A stretch of 64,000 nt of DNA from Eulemur rufifrons (taxonomy: Eukaryota; Chordata; Mammalia; Primates; Lemuridae). Position numbers and translations under genes: made by a program. Within the stretch, counting starts at the first letter, position 1, and every line of letters begins with the position of its first letter. Below are positions 51,051-64,000 of this stretch, one piece after another. Under the pieces are notes generated by a model, which was not told the origin of the DNA, searched no databases, and worked only from the letters and a program-made list of their open reading frames with translations. The DNA is taken from the NCBI RefSeq assembly GCF_041146395.1, contig NC_091009.1, positions 1,688,501 through 1,752,500 on the forward strand, given 5' to 3'.

Positions 51051-52928
51051 ATTCTCAGACTTCTTGCTTTCTTAGAGTTTAGAAAGCCTGCAATCCTCCC
51101 ATGCCATGCGTGAAAGGAGGCTCTACCACTGTGTCCTGCATGAAACCCACGGGCCCATACCCAGAGTATGATAGAGTGGGTTCCCGGGTACAATCCCAGC
51201 CCCCTAAACTCCCCCCGCCCGCCTAATGCAGACAGGGCCCGTGCGCTAAGCATAAACAATACCTTCAATAGATAACCCTAACCCTGAACACAACACCCAA
51301 CCCTGTTCCTATTTCTCCCCTTAACACGTAAACCTCACCGTGCGCCTAACTTTAACCTCTTATCCTAACGTAAATGCATAACCCATTTCCTGAGAACAAC
51401 CCCTATCCCACAATTCTAACCCTATCTCCTAGTCATCACTGTGACACCTAATCCCTAACCCTAATTCTAAACCACTAACCCTAACTGTAACCCAATCTAC
51501 AACATTAACACTGACAGTAAACCTTACTTCTAACCCCAAAGCTATGCCTAACAAAAACCCTAACCCTTCACCCTAAAACTTCACCATTACCCGTAAGCCT
51601 TACCCTAACCAATAACCCTAATCCTAATCCTAACCATTAAACCTAACCCTAGCTCTTAAAGCTAACCCTAAACCTTACCCTCACGACTGGACCTAACCCT
51701 GACACTAACCTAACACCTAACCCTAACCAGAACCCCTAAAGCTAACCCTGAACCCTATCCCTAACCCTAGCAGTAAACTTTAACCCTAAACCTAAGCCCA
51801 ACCCGTAACCCTAATCCTATCCTTTTACCCTAAAACTAACCCCTAAACCTAACCCCTGTACCTCACCCTAACTCTAACCCCAATCCTAATTCTAACCATA
51901 CCCCTTCATAAAACACTAACTCCTAACCCCTAACCCTAACACTAACCAAAAACCCGAATCACTAATCCCTATCCCTAATGCTTAACCTTTACCCTAACCG
52001 TTAACCCTTACCCTAAATCTTAACACTGACCCTAACCTTAACCTTTAACTCTAAGCCTAACCCTTAACCCTACAGTAAGGAAGACCCTTAATGCTAATGG
52101 GATCCCTTATCCCTAACCCTAACACTACAGCTAAAAATAACCCTAACCTTTGATCGTTAAACCTATCCCCTAACACGTACTTTAACTTCAAACCCTAACC
52201 CTAATCCTAAGCATTAAACCTAACCCTATCTCTTAACCCTAATGCTAGCCCTTACCCTAACGCCTAGATCTAACCCTAAATCTAACCCACCGCCTAATCC
52301 TAACCTTAAGCCCTAATGCTAACTCTCACCCTGAACCCTAAACCTACCCGTAACCCTTAACACTAACCCTATCCGTGAACCTTAACCCTGACCCTAACCA
52401 TTACCCGCACCCAAGCATTTAACCCTGACCCCACCCCTAATCCTTAATGATAACCCTAACACTAAACCCTAACCCTAAGCCCAACACTTAACCCCAATCC
52501 TATCCCTTAACCCTAACCCTAACCTTAATGCTAACCCCTAAACGTAACCCTAACCGTCACCAGTAAACCTTACCCTAACCTTTAACACAAACCATAGCAC
52601 ATAACTCTAACCCTAAAACTAACCCTAACCCTAACCCTAACCCTAAACACTAACTCTTAACCTTAACCCTAAGCGTTAACTCTCACGCTAACCTTTAATC
52701 CTAACCCTAATCCTAATCTTCAACCCTAAACCTAACACTTAACCCTAACCCTGTGCCTAACCCTAACCCCTCATCTTAACCCTAACCGTAAACCTCAACC
52801 CGAAACCAAAGTGTAACCGTTAAACCTAAGAGTAACCTTTAACCCTAACCTTAATCCCTAACCCTAAGCCCTCACCCTAACACTAAACTTCATCATTCAC
52901 CCTAACCAGAATCCTAACCCTAAATCTA
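51051..52928 (+). repeat. M27: A unit, 1,878 bp
   Basis: Counterpart of M12, but with the standard CCATGCGTGAAAGG. Confidence 0.85.
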
Positions 52929-54799
52929 ATTCTCAGACTTCTTGCTTTCTTAGAGTTTAGAAAGCCTGCAATCCGCCCATGCCATGCGTGAAAGGAGGCT
53001 CTACCACGGTGTCCTGCATGAAACCCACGGGCCCATACCCAGAGTATGATAGAGTGGGTTCCCGGGTACAATCCCAGCCCCCTAAACTCCCCCTGCCCGC
53101 CTAATGCAGACAGGGCCCGTGCGCTAAGCATAAACAATACCTTTAACAGATAACCCTAACCCTGAACATAACACCCAACCCTGTTCCTCTTTCTCCCCTT
53201 AACACGTAAACCTCACTGTGCGCCTAACTTTAACCTCTTATCCTAACGTTAATGCATAACCCATTTCCTGAGAACAAACCCTATCCCATAATTCTTACCC
53301 TATCTCCTAGTCATCACTGTGACACCTAATCCCTAACCCTAATTCTAAACCGCTAACCCTAACCGTAACCCTACCTACAACCCTAACACTGACAGTAACC
53401 CTTACTTCTAACCCCAACGCTATGCCTAACAAAAACCCTAACCCTTGACCCTAACCCTTCACCCTAACCCCTAAGCCTTACCCTAACCCTTAACCCTAAT
53501 CCTAATCCTAACCATTAAGCCTAACCCTAGCTCTTAAAGATAACCCTAAACCTTACCCTCACGACTAGTGCTAACCCTGACATTAATGTAACACCTAACC
53601 GTAACCAGAACCAATAAAGCTAACCCTCAACCCTATCCGTAACCCTAACAGTAAACCTTAACCCTAAACCTAAGCCCAACCCGTAACCCTAATCCTATCC
53701 TTTTACCCTAAAACTAACCCCTAAACCTAACCCCTATACCTCACCCTAACTCTAACCCCAATCCTAATTCTAACCATACCCCTTCATAAAACACTAACTC
53801 CTAACCGCTAACCCTAACACTAACCAAAAACCCTAATCACTAATCCCTAACCCTAACGCTTAACCTTTACCCTAACCGTTAAACCTCACCCTTAATCTTA
53901 ACACTGACCCTAACCTTAACCTTTAACTCTAAGCCTAACCCTTAACCCTACAGTAAGGAAGACCCTTAATGCTAATGGGATCCCTTATCCCTAACCCTAA
54001 CACTACAGCTAAAAATAACCCTAATCTTTGATCCTTAAACCTAACCCCTAACACTTACTTTAACCCCAAACCCTAACCCTAATCCTAAGCATTAAACCTA
54101 ACCCTATCTCTTAAACCTAACGCTAGCCCTTACCCTAATGCCTAGATCTAACCCTAAATCTAACCTACCGCCTAATCCTAACCTTAAGCCCTAATGCTAA
54201 CTCTCACCCTGAACCCTAAACCTACCCGCAACCCTTAACACTAACCCTATTCGTGAACCTTAACCCTGACCCTAACCATTACCCGCACCCAAGCATTTAA
54301 CCCTGACCCGAACCCTAATCCTTAATGATAACCCTAAAACTAAACCCTAACCCTAAGCCGAACACTTAACCCTAATCCTATCCCTTAACCCTAACCCTAA
54401 TGCTAACCCCTAAACCTAACCCTGACCGTGACCAGTAAACCTAACCCTAACCTCTAAGACAAACCATAGCACATAACTCTAACCCTAAAACTAACCCTAA
54501 CCCTAAAACTAACCCTAAACCCTAACACTTAACCTTAATCCTAAGCGTTAACTCTCACGCTAACCTTTAATCCTAACCCTAAACCTAATCTTCAACCCTA
54601 AACCTAACACTTAACCCTAACCCTGTACCAAACCCTAAACCTTCATCTTAACCCTAACCGTAAACCTCAACCCTAAACCAAAGTGTAACCGTTAAACCTA
54701 AGAGTAACTTTAACCCTAACCCTAATCCCTAACCCTAAGCCCTCACCCTAACACTAAACTTCATCCTTAACCCTAACCATAATCCTAACCCTAAATCTA
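52929..54799 (+). repeat. M28: A unit, 1,871 bp
   Basis: Counterpart of M13. Private island change ACCACGGTGTCC. Confidence 0.85.
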
Positions 54800-56681
54800 A
54801 TTCTCAGACTTCTTGCTTTCTTACAGTTTAGAAAGCCTGCAATCTTCTCATGCCATGCGTGAAAGGAGGCTCTACCACTGTGTCCTGCATGAAACCCACG
54901 GGCCCATACCCAGAGTATGATAGAGTGGGTTCCCGGGTACAATCCCAGCCCCCTAAAATCCCCCCGCCCGCCTAATGCAGACAGGGCCCGTGCGCTAAGC
55001 ATAAACAATACCTTTAACAGATAACCCTAACCCTGAACATAACACCCAACCCTGTTCCTATTTCTCCCCTTAACACGTAAACCTCACTGTGCGCCTAACT
55101 TTAACCTCTTATCCAACTTTAATGCATAACCCATTTCCTGAGAACAACCCCTATCCCATAATTCTAACCCTATCTCCTAGTCATCACTGTGACACCTAAT
55201 CCCTAACCCTAATTCTAACACGCTAACCCTAACCGTAACCCTACCTACAACCCTAACACTGACAGTAACCCTTACTTATAACCCCAACGCTTTGCCTAAG
55301 AAAAACCCTAACCTTTGACCCTAACCCTTCACCTTAACCCCTAAGCCTTAGCCTAACCCTTAACCCTAATCCTAATCCTAACCATTAAACCTAACCCTAG
55401 CTCTTAAAGCTAACCCTAAACCTTACCCTCACGACTAGACCTAAACCTGACACTAACCTCACACCTAACCCTAACCAGTACCCCTAAAGTTAACCATGAA
55501 CGCTATCCCTAACCCTAGCAGTAAACTTTAACCCTAAACCTAAGCCCAACCCATAACCCTAATCCTATCCTTTTACCCTAAAACTAACCCCTAAACCTAA
55601 CCCCTATACCTCACCCTAACTCTAACCCCAATCCTAATTCTAACCATACCCCTTCATAAAACACTAACTCCTAACCCCTAACCCTAACACTAACCAAAAA
55701 CCCTAATCACTAATCCCTAACCCTAACACTTAACCTTTACCCTAACCGTTAACCCTCACCCTAATTCTTAACACTGACCCTAACCTTCTCCTTTAACTCT
55801 AAGCCTAACCCTTAACCCTACAGTAAGGAAGACCTTAATGCTAATGGGATCCCTTATCCCTAACCCTAACACTACAGCTAAAAATAACCCTAATCTTTGA
55901 TCCTTAAAACTAACCCCTAACACTTACTTTAACCCCAAACCCTAACCCTAATCCTAAGCATTAAACCCAACCCTATCTCTTAACCCTAACGCTAGCCCTT
56001 ACCCTAACGCCTAGATCTAACCCTAAATCTAACCTACCGCCTAATCCTAACCTTAAGCCCTAATGCTAACTCTAACCCTGAACCCTAAACCTACCCGTAT
56101 CCCTTAACACTAACCCTATCTGTGAACCTTAACCCTGACCCTAACCATTACCCGCACCCAAGCATTTAACCCTGACCCTACCCCTAATCCTTAATGATAA
56201 CCCTAACACTAAACTCTGACCCTAAGCCCAACACTTAACCCTAATCCTATCCCTTAACCCTAACCCTAACCCTAACCCTAATGCTAAACCCTAAAGGTAA
56301 CCCAAACCGCCACCAGTAAACCTAACCCTAACCTCTAACACAAACCATAGCACATACCTCTAACCCTAAAACTAACCCTAACCCTAACCCTAACCCTAAA
56401 CCCTTACTCTTAACCTTAACCCTAAGCGTTAACTCTCACGCTAATCTTTAATCCTAACCCTTATCCTAATCTTCAACCGTAAACCTAACACTTAACCCTA
56501 ACCCTGTACCTAACCCTAACCCCTCATCTTAACCCTAAACGTAAACCTCAACCCTAAACCAAAGTGTAACCGTTAAACCTAAGAGTAACTTTTAACCCTA
56601 ACCCTAATCCCTAACCCTAAGCCCTCACCCTAACACTAAACTTCATCCTTAACCCTAAACATAATCCTACCCCTAAATCTA
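54800..56681 (+). repeat. M29: A unit, 1,882 bp
   Basis: Counterpart of M14, sharing AATCTTCTCATGCC; one small loss near 55,115 (TTATCCAACTTTAATGC). Confidence 0.85.
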
Positions 56682-58546
56682 ATTCTCAGACTTCTTGCTT
56701 TCTTAGAGTTTAGAAAGCCTGCAATCCTCCCATGCCTTGCGTGAAAGGAGGCTCTACCACTGTGTCCTGCATGAAACCCAAGGGCCCATACCCAGAGTAT
56801 GATAGAGTGGGTTCCCGGGTACAATCGCAGCCCCCTAAACTCCCCCCGCCGCCTAATGCAGACAGGGCCCGTGCGCTAAGCATAAACAATACCTTTAACA
56901 GATAACCCTAACCCTGAACATAACACCCAACCCTGTTCCTATTTCTCCCCTTAACACGTAAACCTCACCGTGCGCCTAACTTTAACCTCCTATCCTAACG
57001 TTAATGCATAATCCATTTCCTGAGAACAACCCCTATCCCATAATTCTAACCCTATCTCCTAGTAATCACTGTGACACTTAATCCCTAACCCTAATTCTAA
57101 ATCGCTAACCCTAACCATAACCCTACCTACAACCCTAACACTGACAGTAACCCTTACTTCTAACCCCAACGCTATGCCTAACAAAAACCCTAACCCTTGA
57201 CCCTAACCCTTCACCCTAACCCCTAAGCCTTACCCTAACCCTTAACCCTAATCCTAATCCTAACCATTAAACCTAACCCTAGCTCTTAAAGCTAACCCTA
57301 AAACTTACCCTCACGACTAGTGCTAACCCTGACACTAACTTAACACCTAACCGTAACAAGAACCCCTAAAGCTAACCCTCAACCCTATCCGTAACCCTAA
57401 CAGTAAACCTTAACCATAAACCTAAGCCCAACCCGTAACCCTAATCCTATCCTTTTACCCTGAAACTAACCCCTAAACCTAACCCCTAGCCCTCACCCTA
57501 ACTCTAACCCCAATCGTAATTCTAACCATACCCCTTCATAAAACACTAACTCCTAACCGCTAACCCTAACACTAACCAAAAACCCTAATCACTAATCCCT
57601 AACCCTAACGCTTAACCTTTACCCTAACCGTTAACCCTCACCCTAAATCTTAACACTAACCCTAACCTTCACCTTTAACTCTAAGCCTAACCCTTAACCC
57701 TACAGTAAGGAAGACCCTTAATGCTAATGGGATCCCTTATCCCTAACCCTAACACTACAGCTAAAAATAACCCTAACCTTTGATCCTTAAACCTAACCCC
57801 TAACACTTACTTTAACCCCAAAACCTAACCCTAATCCTAAGCATTAATCCTAACCCTATCTCTTAACCCTAACGCTAGCCCTTACCCTAATGCCTAGATC
57901 TAACCCTAAATCTAACCTACCGCCTAATCCTAACCTTAAGCCCTAATGCTAACTCTCACCCTGAACCCTAAACCTACCCGTAACCCTTAACACTAACCCT
58001 ATCTGTGAACCTTAACCCTGACCCTAACCATTACCCGCACCCAAGCATTTAACCCTGACCCTAACCTTAATCCTTAATGATAACCCTAACACTAAACACT
58101 AACCCTAAGCCCAACAGTTAACCCTAATCCTATCCCTTAATCCTAACCCTAATGCTAACCCCTAAACCTAACCCTCACCGTGACCAGTAAACCTAACCCT
58201 AACCTCTAAGACAAACCATAGCACATAACTCTAACCCAAAAACTAACCCTAACCCTAACCCTAAACCCTGACTCTTAACCTTAACCCTAAGCATTAACTC
58301 TCACGCTAACCTTTAATCCTAACCCTAATCCTAATCTTCTAGCCTAAACCTAACACTTAACCCTAACCCTGTACCTAACCCTAACCCCTCATCTTAACCC
58401 TAACCGTAAACGTCAACCCTAAACCAAAGTGTAACGGTTAAACCTAAGAGTAACCTTTAAACCTAACCCTAATCCCTAACCCTAAGCCCTAACCCTAACA
58501 CTAAACTTCATCCTTAACCCTAACCATAATCCTAACCCTAAATCTA
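56682..58546 (+). repeat. M30: A unit, 1,865 bp
   Basis: Counterpart of M15, sharing CATGCCTTGCGTG and CCCCCGCCGCC. Confidence 0.85.
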
Positions 58547-60429
58547 ATTCTCAGACTTCTTGCTTTCTTAGAGTTTAGAAAGCCTGCAATCCTCCCATGC
58601 CATGCGTGAAAGGAGGCTCTACCACTGTGTCCTGCATGAAACCCACGGGCCCATACCCAGAGTATGATAGAGTGGGTTCCCGGGTACAATCCCAGCCCCC
58701 TGACTCCCCCCGCCCGCCTAATGCAGAGAGGGCCCGTGCGCTAAGCATAAACAATACCTTTAACAGATAACCCTAACCCTGAACATAACACCCAACCCTG
58801 TTTCTATTTCTCCCCTTAACACGTAAACCTCACCGTGCGCCTAACTTTAACCTCTTATCCTAACGTTAATGCATAACCCATTTCCTGAGAACAAACCCTA
58901 TCCCATAATTCTAACCCTATCTCCTAGTCATCACTGTGACACCTAATCCCTAACCCTAATTCTAAACCGCTAACCCTAACCGTAACCCTACCTACAACCC
59001 TAACACTGACAGTAACCCTTACTTGTAACCCCAACGCTTTGCCTAACAAAAACCCTAACCTTTGAACCTAACCCTTCACCCTAACCCCTAAGCCTTACCC
59101 TAACCCTTAACCCTAATCCTAATCCTAACCATTAAACCTAACCCTACCTCTTAAAGATAACCATAAACCTTACCCTCACGACTAGACCTAACACTGACAC
59201 TAACCTAACACCTAACCCTAACCAGCACCCCTAAAGCTAACCCTGAACCCTATCCCTAACCCTAGCAGTGAACTTTAACCCTAAACCTAAGCCCAACCCG
59301 TAACCCTAATCCTATCCTTTTACCCTAAAACTAACCCCTAAACCTAACCCCTAGCCCTCACCCTAACTCTAACCCCAATCCAAATTCTAACCATACCCCT
59401 TCATAAAACACTAACTCCTAACCCCTAACCCTAACACTAACCAAAAACCCTAATATCTAATCCCTAACCCTAACGCTTAACCTTTACCCTAACCATTAAC
59501 CGTCACCCTAAATCTTAACACTGACCCTAACCTTCACCTTTAACTCTAAGCCTAACCCTTAACCCTACAGTAAGGAAGACCCTTAATGCTAATGGGATCC
59601 CTTATCCCTAACCCTAACACTACAGCTAAAAATAACCCTAAGCGTTGATCCTTAAACCTAACCCCTAACACTTACTTTAACCCCAAACCCTAACCCTAAT
59701 CCTAAGCATTAAACCTAACCCTATCTCTTAACCCTAACGCTAGCCCTTACCCTAACGCCTAGATCTAACGCTAAATCTAACCTACCGCCTAATCTTAACC
59801 TTAAGCCCTAATGCTAACTCTCACCCTGAACCCTACACCTACCCGTAAACCTTAACATTAACCCTATCCGTGAACCTTAACCCTGACCCTAACCATTACC
59901 CGCACCCAAGCATTTAACCCTGACCCTACCCCTAATCCTTAATGATAACCCTAACACTAAACCCTAACCCTAAGCCCAACACTTAACCCTAATCCTATCC
60001 CTTAACCCTAACCCTAACCCTAACCCTAATGCTAACCCCTAAACGTAACCCTCACCGTGACCAGTAAACCTAACCCTAACCTCTAACAGAAACCATAGCA
60101 CATAACTCTAACTCTAAAACGAACCCTAACCCTAACCCTAACCCTAAACCCTAACACTTAACCTTAAACCTAAGCGTTAACTCTCACGCTAACCTTTAAT
60201 CCTAACCCTAATCCTTATCTTCAACCCTAAACCTAATACTTAACCCTAACCCTGTACCAAACCCTAACCCCTCATCTTAACCCTAACCGTAAACCTCAAC
60301 CCTAAACCAAAGTGTAACCGTTAAACCTAAGAGTAACCTTTAACCCTAACCCTAATCCCTAACCCTAAGCCCTCACCCTAACACTAAACTTCATCCTTAA
60401 CCCTAACAATAATCCTACCCCTAAATCTA
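58547..60429 (+). repeat. M31: A unit, 1,883 bp
   Basis: Counterpart of M16, sharing CCCCCTGACTCCCC. It has CAACAGTTAACCC near 58,113 where M16 has CAACACTTAACCC; the G is otherwise the M17-family state. Confidence 0.85.
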
Positions 60430-62299
60430 ATTCTCAGACTTCTTGCTTTCTTAGAGTTTAGAAAGCCTGCAATCCTCCCATGCCATGCGTGAAAGGAGGC
60501 TCTACCACTGTGTCCTGCATGAATCCCACATGCCCATACCCAGAGTATGATAGAGTGGGTTCCCGGGTACAATCGCAGCCCCCTAAACTCCCCCCGCCCG
60601 CCTAATGCAGACAGGGCCCGTGCGCTAAGCATAAAAAATACCTTTAACAGATAACCCTAACCCTGAACATAACACCAAACCCTGTTCCTATTTCTCCCCT
60701 TAACACGTAAACCTCACCGTGCGCCTAACTTTAACCTCTTATCGTAACGTTAATGCATAACCCATTTCCTGAGAACAACCATTATCCCATAATTCTGACC
60801 CTATCTCCTAGTCATCACTGTGACACCTAATCCCTAACCCTAATTCTAAACCGCTAACCCTAACCATAACCCTAAATACAACCCTAACACTGACAGTAAC
60901 TCTTACTTCTAAACCCAACGCTATGGCTAACATAAACCCTAACCCTTGACCCTAACCCTTCACCCTAACCCCTAAGCCTTACCCTAACCCTTAAACCTAA
61001 TCCTAATCCTAACCATTAAACCTAACCCTAGCTCTTAAAGCTAACCCTAAACCTTACCCTCACGACTAGACCTAACCCTGACACTAACCTAACACCTAAC
61101 CCTAACCAGAACCCTAAAGATAACCCTCAACCCTATCCCTAACCCTAGCAGTAAACTTTAACCCTAAACCTAAGTCCAACCCGTAACCCTAATCCTATCC
61201 TTTTACCCTAAAACTAACCCCTAAATCTAACCCCTAAACCTAACCCCTATACCTCACCCTAACTCTAACCCGAATCCTAATTCTAACCATACCCCTTCAT
61301 AAAACACTAACTCCTAACCGCTAACCCTAACACTAACCAAAAACCCTAATCACTAATCCCTAACCCTAACGCTTAACCTTTACCCTAACCGTTAACCCTC
61401 ACCCTAAATCTTAACACTGACCCTAACCTTAACCTTTAACTCTAAGCCTAACCCTTAACCCTACAGTAAGGAAGACCCTTAATGCTAATGGGATCCCTTA
61501 TCCCTAACCCTAACACTACAGCTAAAAATAACCCTAACCTAGGATCCTTAAACCTAACCCCTAACACTTACCTTAACCCCAAACCCTAACCCTAATCCTA
61601 AGCATTAAACCTAACCCTATCTCTTAACCCTAACGCTAGCCCTTACCCTAACGCCTAGATCTAACCCTAAATCTAACCTACCGCCTAATCCTAAACTTAA
61701 GCCCTAATGCTAACTCTAACCCTGAACCCTACATCTATCCGTAACCCTTAACACTAACACTATCCGTGAACCTTAACCCTGACCCTAACCATTACCCGCA
61801 CCCAAGCATTTAACCCTGACCCTACCCCTAATCCTTAATGATAACCCTAACACTAAACCCTAACCCTAAGCCCAACAGTTAACCCTAATCCTATCCCTTA
61901 ACCCTAACCCGAATGCTATCCCCTAAACGTAACCCTCACCATGACCAGTAAACCTAACCCTAACCTCTAACACAAACCATAGCACATAACTCTAACCCTA
62001 AAACTAACCCTAACCCTAACCCAAACGCTAAACCCTAACGCTTAACCTTAACCATAAGCGTTAACTCTCACGCTAACCTTTAATCCTAACCCTAATCCTA
62101 ATCTTCAACCCTAAACCTAACACTTAACCCTAACCCTGTACCTAAACCTAACCCCTCATCTTAACCCTAACCGTAAACCTCAACCCTAAAAAAAGTGTAA
62201 CCGTTAAACTTAAGAGTAACCTTTAACCCTAACCCTAAGCCCTCACCCTATCACTAAACTTCATCCTTAACCCTAACCATAATCCCACCCCTAAATCTA
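60430..62299 (+). repeat. M32: A unit, 1,870 bp
   Basis: Counterpart of M17, sharing CACATGCCC and the ~13 bp tract duplication (near 61,225). Confidence 0.85.
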
Positions 62300-64000
62300 A
62301 TTCTCAGACTTCTTGCTTTCTTAGAGTTTAGAAAGCCTATAATCCTCCCATGCCATGCGTGAAAGGAGGCTCTACCACTGTGTCCTGCATGAAACCCACG
62401 GGCCCATACCCAGAGTATGATAGAGTGGGTTCCCGGGTACAATCCCAGCCCCCTAAACTCCCCCCGCCCGCCTAATGCAGACAGGGCCCGTGCGCTAAGC
62501 ATAAACAATACCTTTAACAGATAACCCTAACCCTGAACATAACACCCAACCCTGTTCCTATTTCTCCCCTTAACACGTAAACCTCACTGTGCGCCTAACT
62601 TGAACCTCTTATCCTAACGTTAATGCATAACCCATTTCCTGAGAACAACCCCTATCCCATAATTCTAACCCTATATCCTTGTAATCACTGTGACACCTAA
62701 TCCCTAACCCTAGTTCTAAACCGCTAACCCTAACCGTAACCCTACCTACAACCCTAACTCTGACAGTAACCCTTACTTCTAACCCCAACGCTATGCCTAA
62801 CAAAAACCCTAACCCTTGACCCTAACCCTTCACCCTAACCCCTAAGGCTTACCCTATCCCTTAACCGTAATCCTAATCCTAACCATTAAACCTAACTCTA
62901 TCTCTTAAAGCTAACCCTAAACCTTACCCTCACGACTAGACCTAACCCTGACACTAACCTAACACCTAACACTAACCAGAACCCCTAAAGCTAACCCTGA
63001 ACCCTATCCCTGACCCTAGCAGTAAACTTTAACCCTAAACCTAAGCCCAACCCGTAACCCTAATCCTATCCTTTTACCGTAAAACTAACCCCTAATCCTA
63101 ACCCCTATACCTCACCCTAACTCTAACCCCAATCCTAATTGTAACCATACCCCTTCATAAAACACTAACTCCTAACCGCTAACCCTTACACTAACCAAAA
63201 ACCCTAATCACTAATCCCTAACCCTAACGCTTAACCTTTACCCTAACCGTTAACCCTCACCCTAAATCTTAACACTGACCCTAACTTTAACCTTTAACTC
63301 TAAGCCTAACCCTTAACCCTACAGTAAGGAAGACCCTTAATGCTAATGGGATCCCTTATCCCTAACCCTAACACTACAGCTAAAAATAACCCTAACCTTT
63401 GATTCTTAAACCTAACCCCTAACACTTACCTTAACCGCAAACCCTAACCCTAATCCTAAGCATTAAACCTAACCCTATCTCTTAACCCTAACTCTAGCCC
63501 TTACCCTAACGCGTAGATCTAACCCTAAATCTAACCTACCACCTAATCCTAACCTTAAGCCCTAATGCTAACTCTAACCCTGAACCCTAAACCTACCTGT
63601 AACCGTTAACACTAACCCTATCCGCGAACCTTAATCCTGACCCTAACCATTACCCGCACTCAAGCATTTAAACCTGACCCTACCCCTAATCCTTAATGAT
63701 AAGCCTAACACTAAACCCTAACCCTAAGCCCAACACTTAACCCTAATCCTATCCCTTAACCCTAACCCTAACCCTAATGCTAACCCCTAAACGTATCCCT
63801 AACCGTCACCAGTAAACCTAACCCTAAACTCTAACACAAACCATAGCACATAACTCTAACCCTGAAACGAACCCTAACCCTAACCCTAACCCTAAACCCT
63901 AACTCTTAACCTTAACCCTAAGCGTTAACTCTCACGCTAACCTTTAATCCTAACCCTAATCCTAATCTTCAACCCTGAACCTAACACTTAACCCTAACCC
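62300..64000 (+). repeat. M33: A unit, cut by window end
   Basis: Counterpart of M18 and M21 (CCTATAATCC island). 1,701 bp are present, ending about 175 bp before the next island is due. Confidence 0.85.

Larger units (their letters stand above)
1..64000 (+). repeat. Telomere-like satellite array, C-rich strand on +
   Basis: Apart from the islands and one Alu, the whole window consists of CCCTAA and one- or two-base variants (CCTAAC, CCCTAG, CCTTAA, CCCTGA and so on). The G-rich strand is always minus; I saw no inverted segment. Exact runs are short (about 4 hexamers), so this is not active telomere but old telomere-derived DNA amplified as a ~1.87 kb unit. A native chromosome end of this polarity would lie to the left. 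Whether the array is subtelomeric or an internal heterochromatic telomere-repeat block cannot be decided here. Stretches between islands hold only this repeat; I see no gene in them. Confidence 0.95.
43016..64000 (+). repeat. 28,015 bp higher-order repeat, copy 2 (cut by window end)
   Basis: This is a partial second copy of about 21.0 kb. M23-M33 match M8-M18 unit for unit, including private variants: the M10/M25 deletion, the GCCGCC island of M15/M30, the CCCTGACTCC island of M16/M31, the CACATGCCC island of M17/M32 and the CCTATAATCC island of M18/M33. Scattered single-base differences exist (for example CCAGAATCC at 17.49 kb against CCTGAATCC at 45.51 kb), so the copies are very similar but not identical. 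Confidence 0.85.

Noticed and set aside
3244..62508. About 30 minus-strand open frames of 62-87 codons over the A islands and one B island (for example 3244-3498, 8100-8342, 15592-15855, 62254-62508) as genes
   Set aside because: They are the same repeat read again and again. The C-terminal third is translated telomere repeat, several copies are broken or lose the start, and there is no sign of coding-type conservation beyond recent copying.
1..64000. A CRISPR-like array, because of regular repeats
   Set aside because: The period is about 1.87 kb, there are no 20-50 bp repeat/spacer alternations and no cas genes, and the host is clearly a primate nucleus.
1..64000. Active terminal telomere
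   Set aside because: Exact CCCTAA runs are only about four hexamers long and the rest is heavily mutated and shared between units; a true telomere would be nearly perfect.

Overview
The window looks like nuclear DNA from a strepsirrhine primate (lemur or loris group). The only dispersed element is a minus-strand Alu (9544-9884) with the long, TA-rich linker between its two arms that I associate with lemur and galago Alus and that human Alus lack. The other 99% is degenerate vertebrate telomere repeat, always with the C-rich strand (CCCTAA and variants) on +, punctuated by short GC-richer 'islands'. I see no credible protein-coding gene, tRNA, rRNA or CRISPR array.

The basic unit (monomer) is about 1.87 kb: a ~215 bp non-telomeric island (type A), then ~1.65 kb of decayed telomere repeat whose variant hexamers are themselves conserved from unit to unit. 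Thirty-three island anchors can be placed, with an incomplete unit at each edge; the units are called M0 to M33 here. Two other island types occur only on the left: B (three copies, 1628, 8146, 12111) and C (four copies, 2588, 5350, 9108, 13071). A, B and C align with each other over their first ~100 bp, so they appear to be paralogues of one ancestral island.

Layout. Region 1 (1 to about 15.0 kb) alternates an A unit (~1.87 kb) with a B+C unit (1.66 kb), giving a ~3.53 kb dimer that is scarred by a B-island deletion (~4.76 kb), a 245 bp tandem duplication (5.65-6.14 kb), an extra ~100 bp segment (~10.9 kb) and the Alu. Region 2 (about 15.0 kb to the end) has A units only, in nested higher-order repeats: a ~7.4 kb four-unit block present twice (M7-M10 and M11-M14), a 5,613 bp three-unit block present twice (M18-M20 and M21-M23), and, over these, a 28,015 bp fifteen-unit block, one full copy (about 15.0-43.0 kb) followed directly by 21 kb of a second. 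Matching island anchors in the two 28 kb copies keep a constant offset of 28,015-28,016 bp, and shared scars (for example a ~101 bp deletion at 21.1 and 49.1 kb) confirm the pairing.

The constant strand polarity would place the chromosome end to the left if the array is subtelomeric; an internal heterochromatic telomere-repeat block is equally possible from sequence alone. A recurrent 62-87 codon open frame runs leftward through most A islands; I treat it as a by-product of the repeat and not a gene. All unit boundaries were found by reading anchor motifs by eye; no alignment was run.
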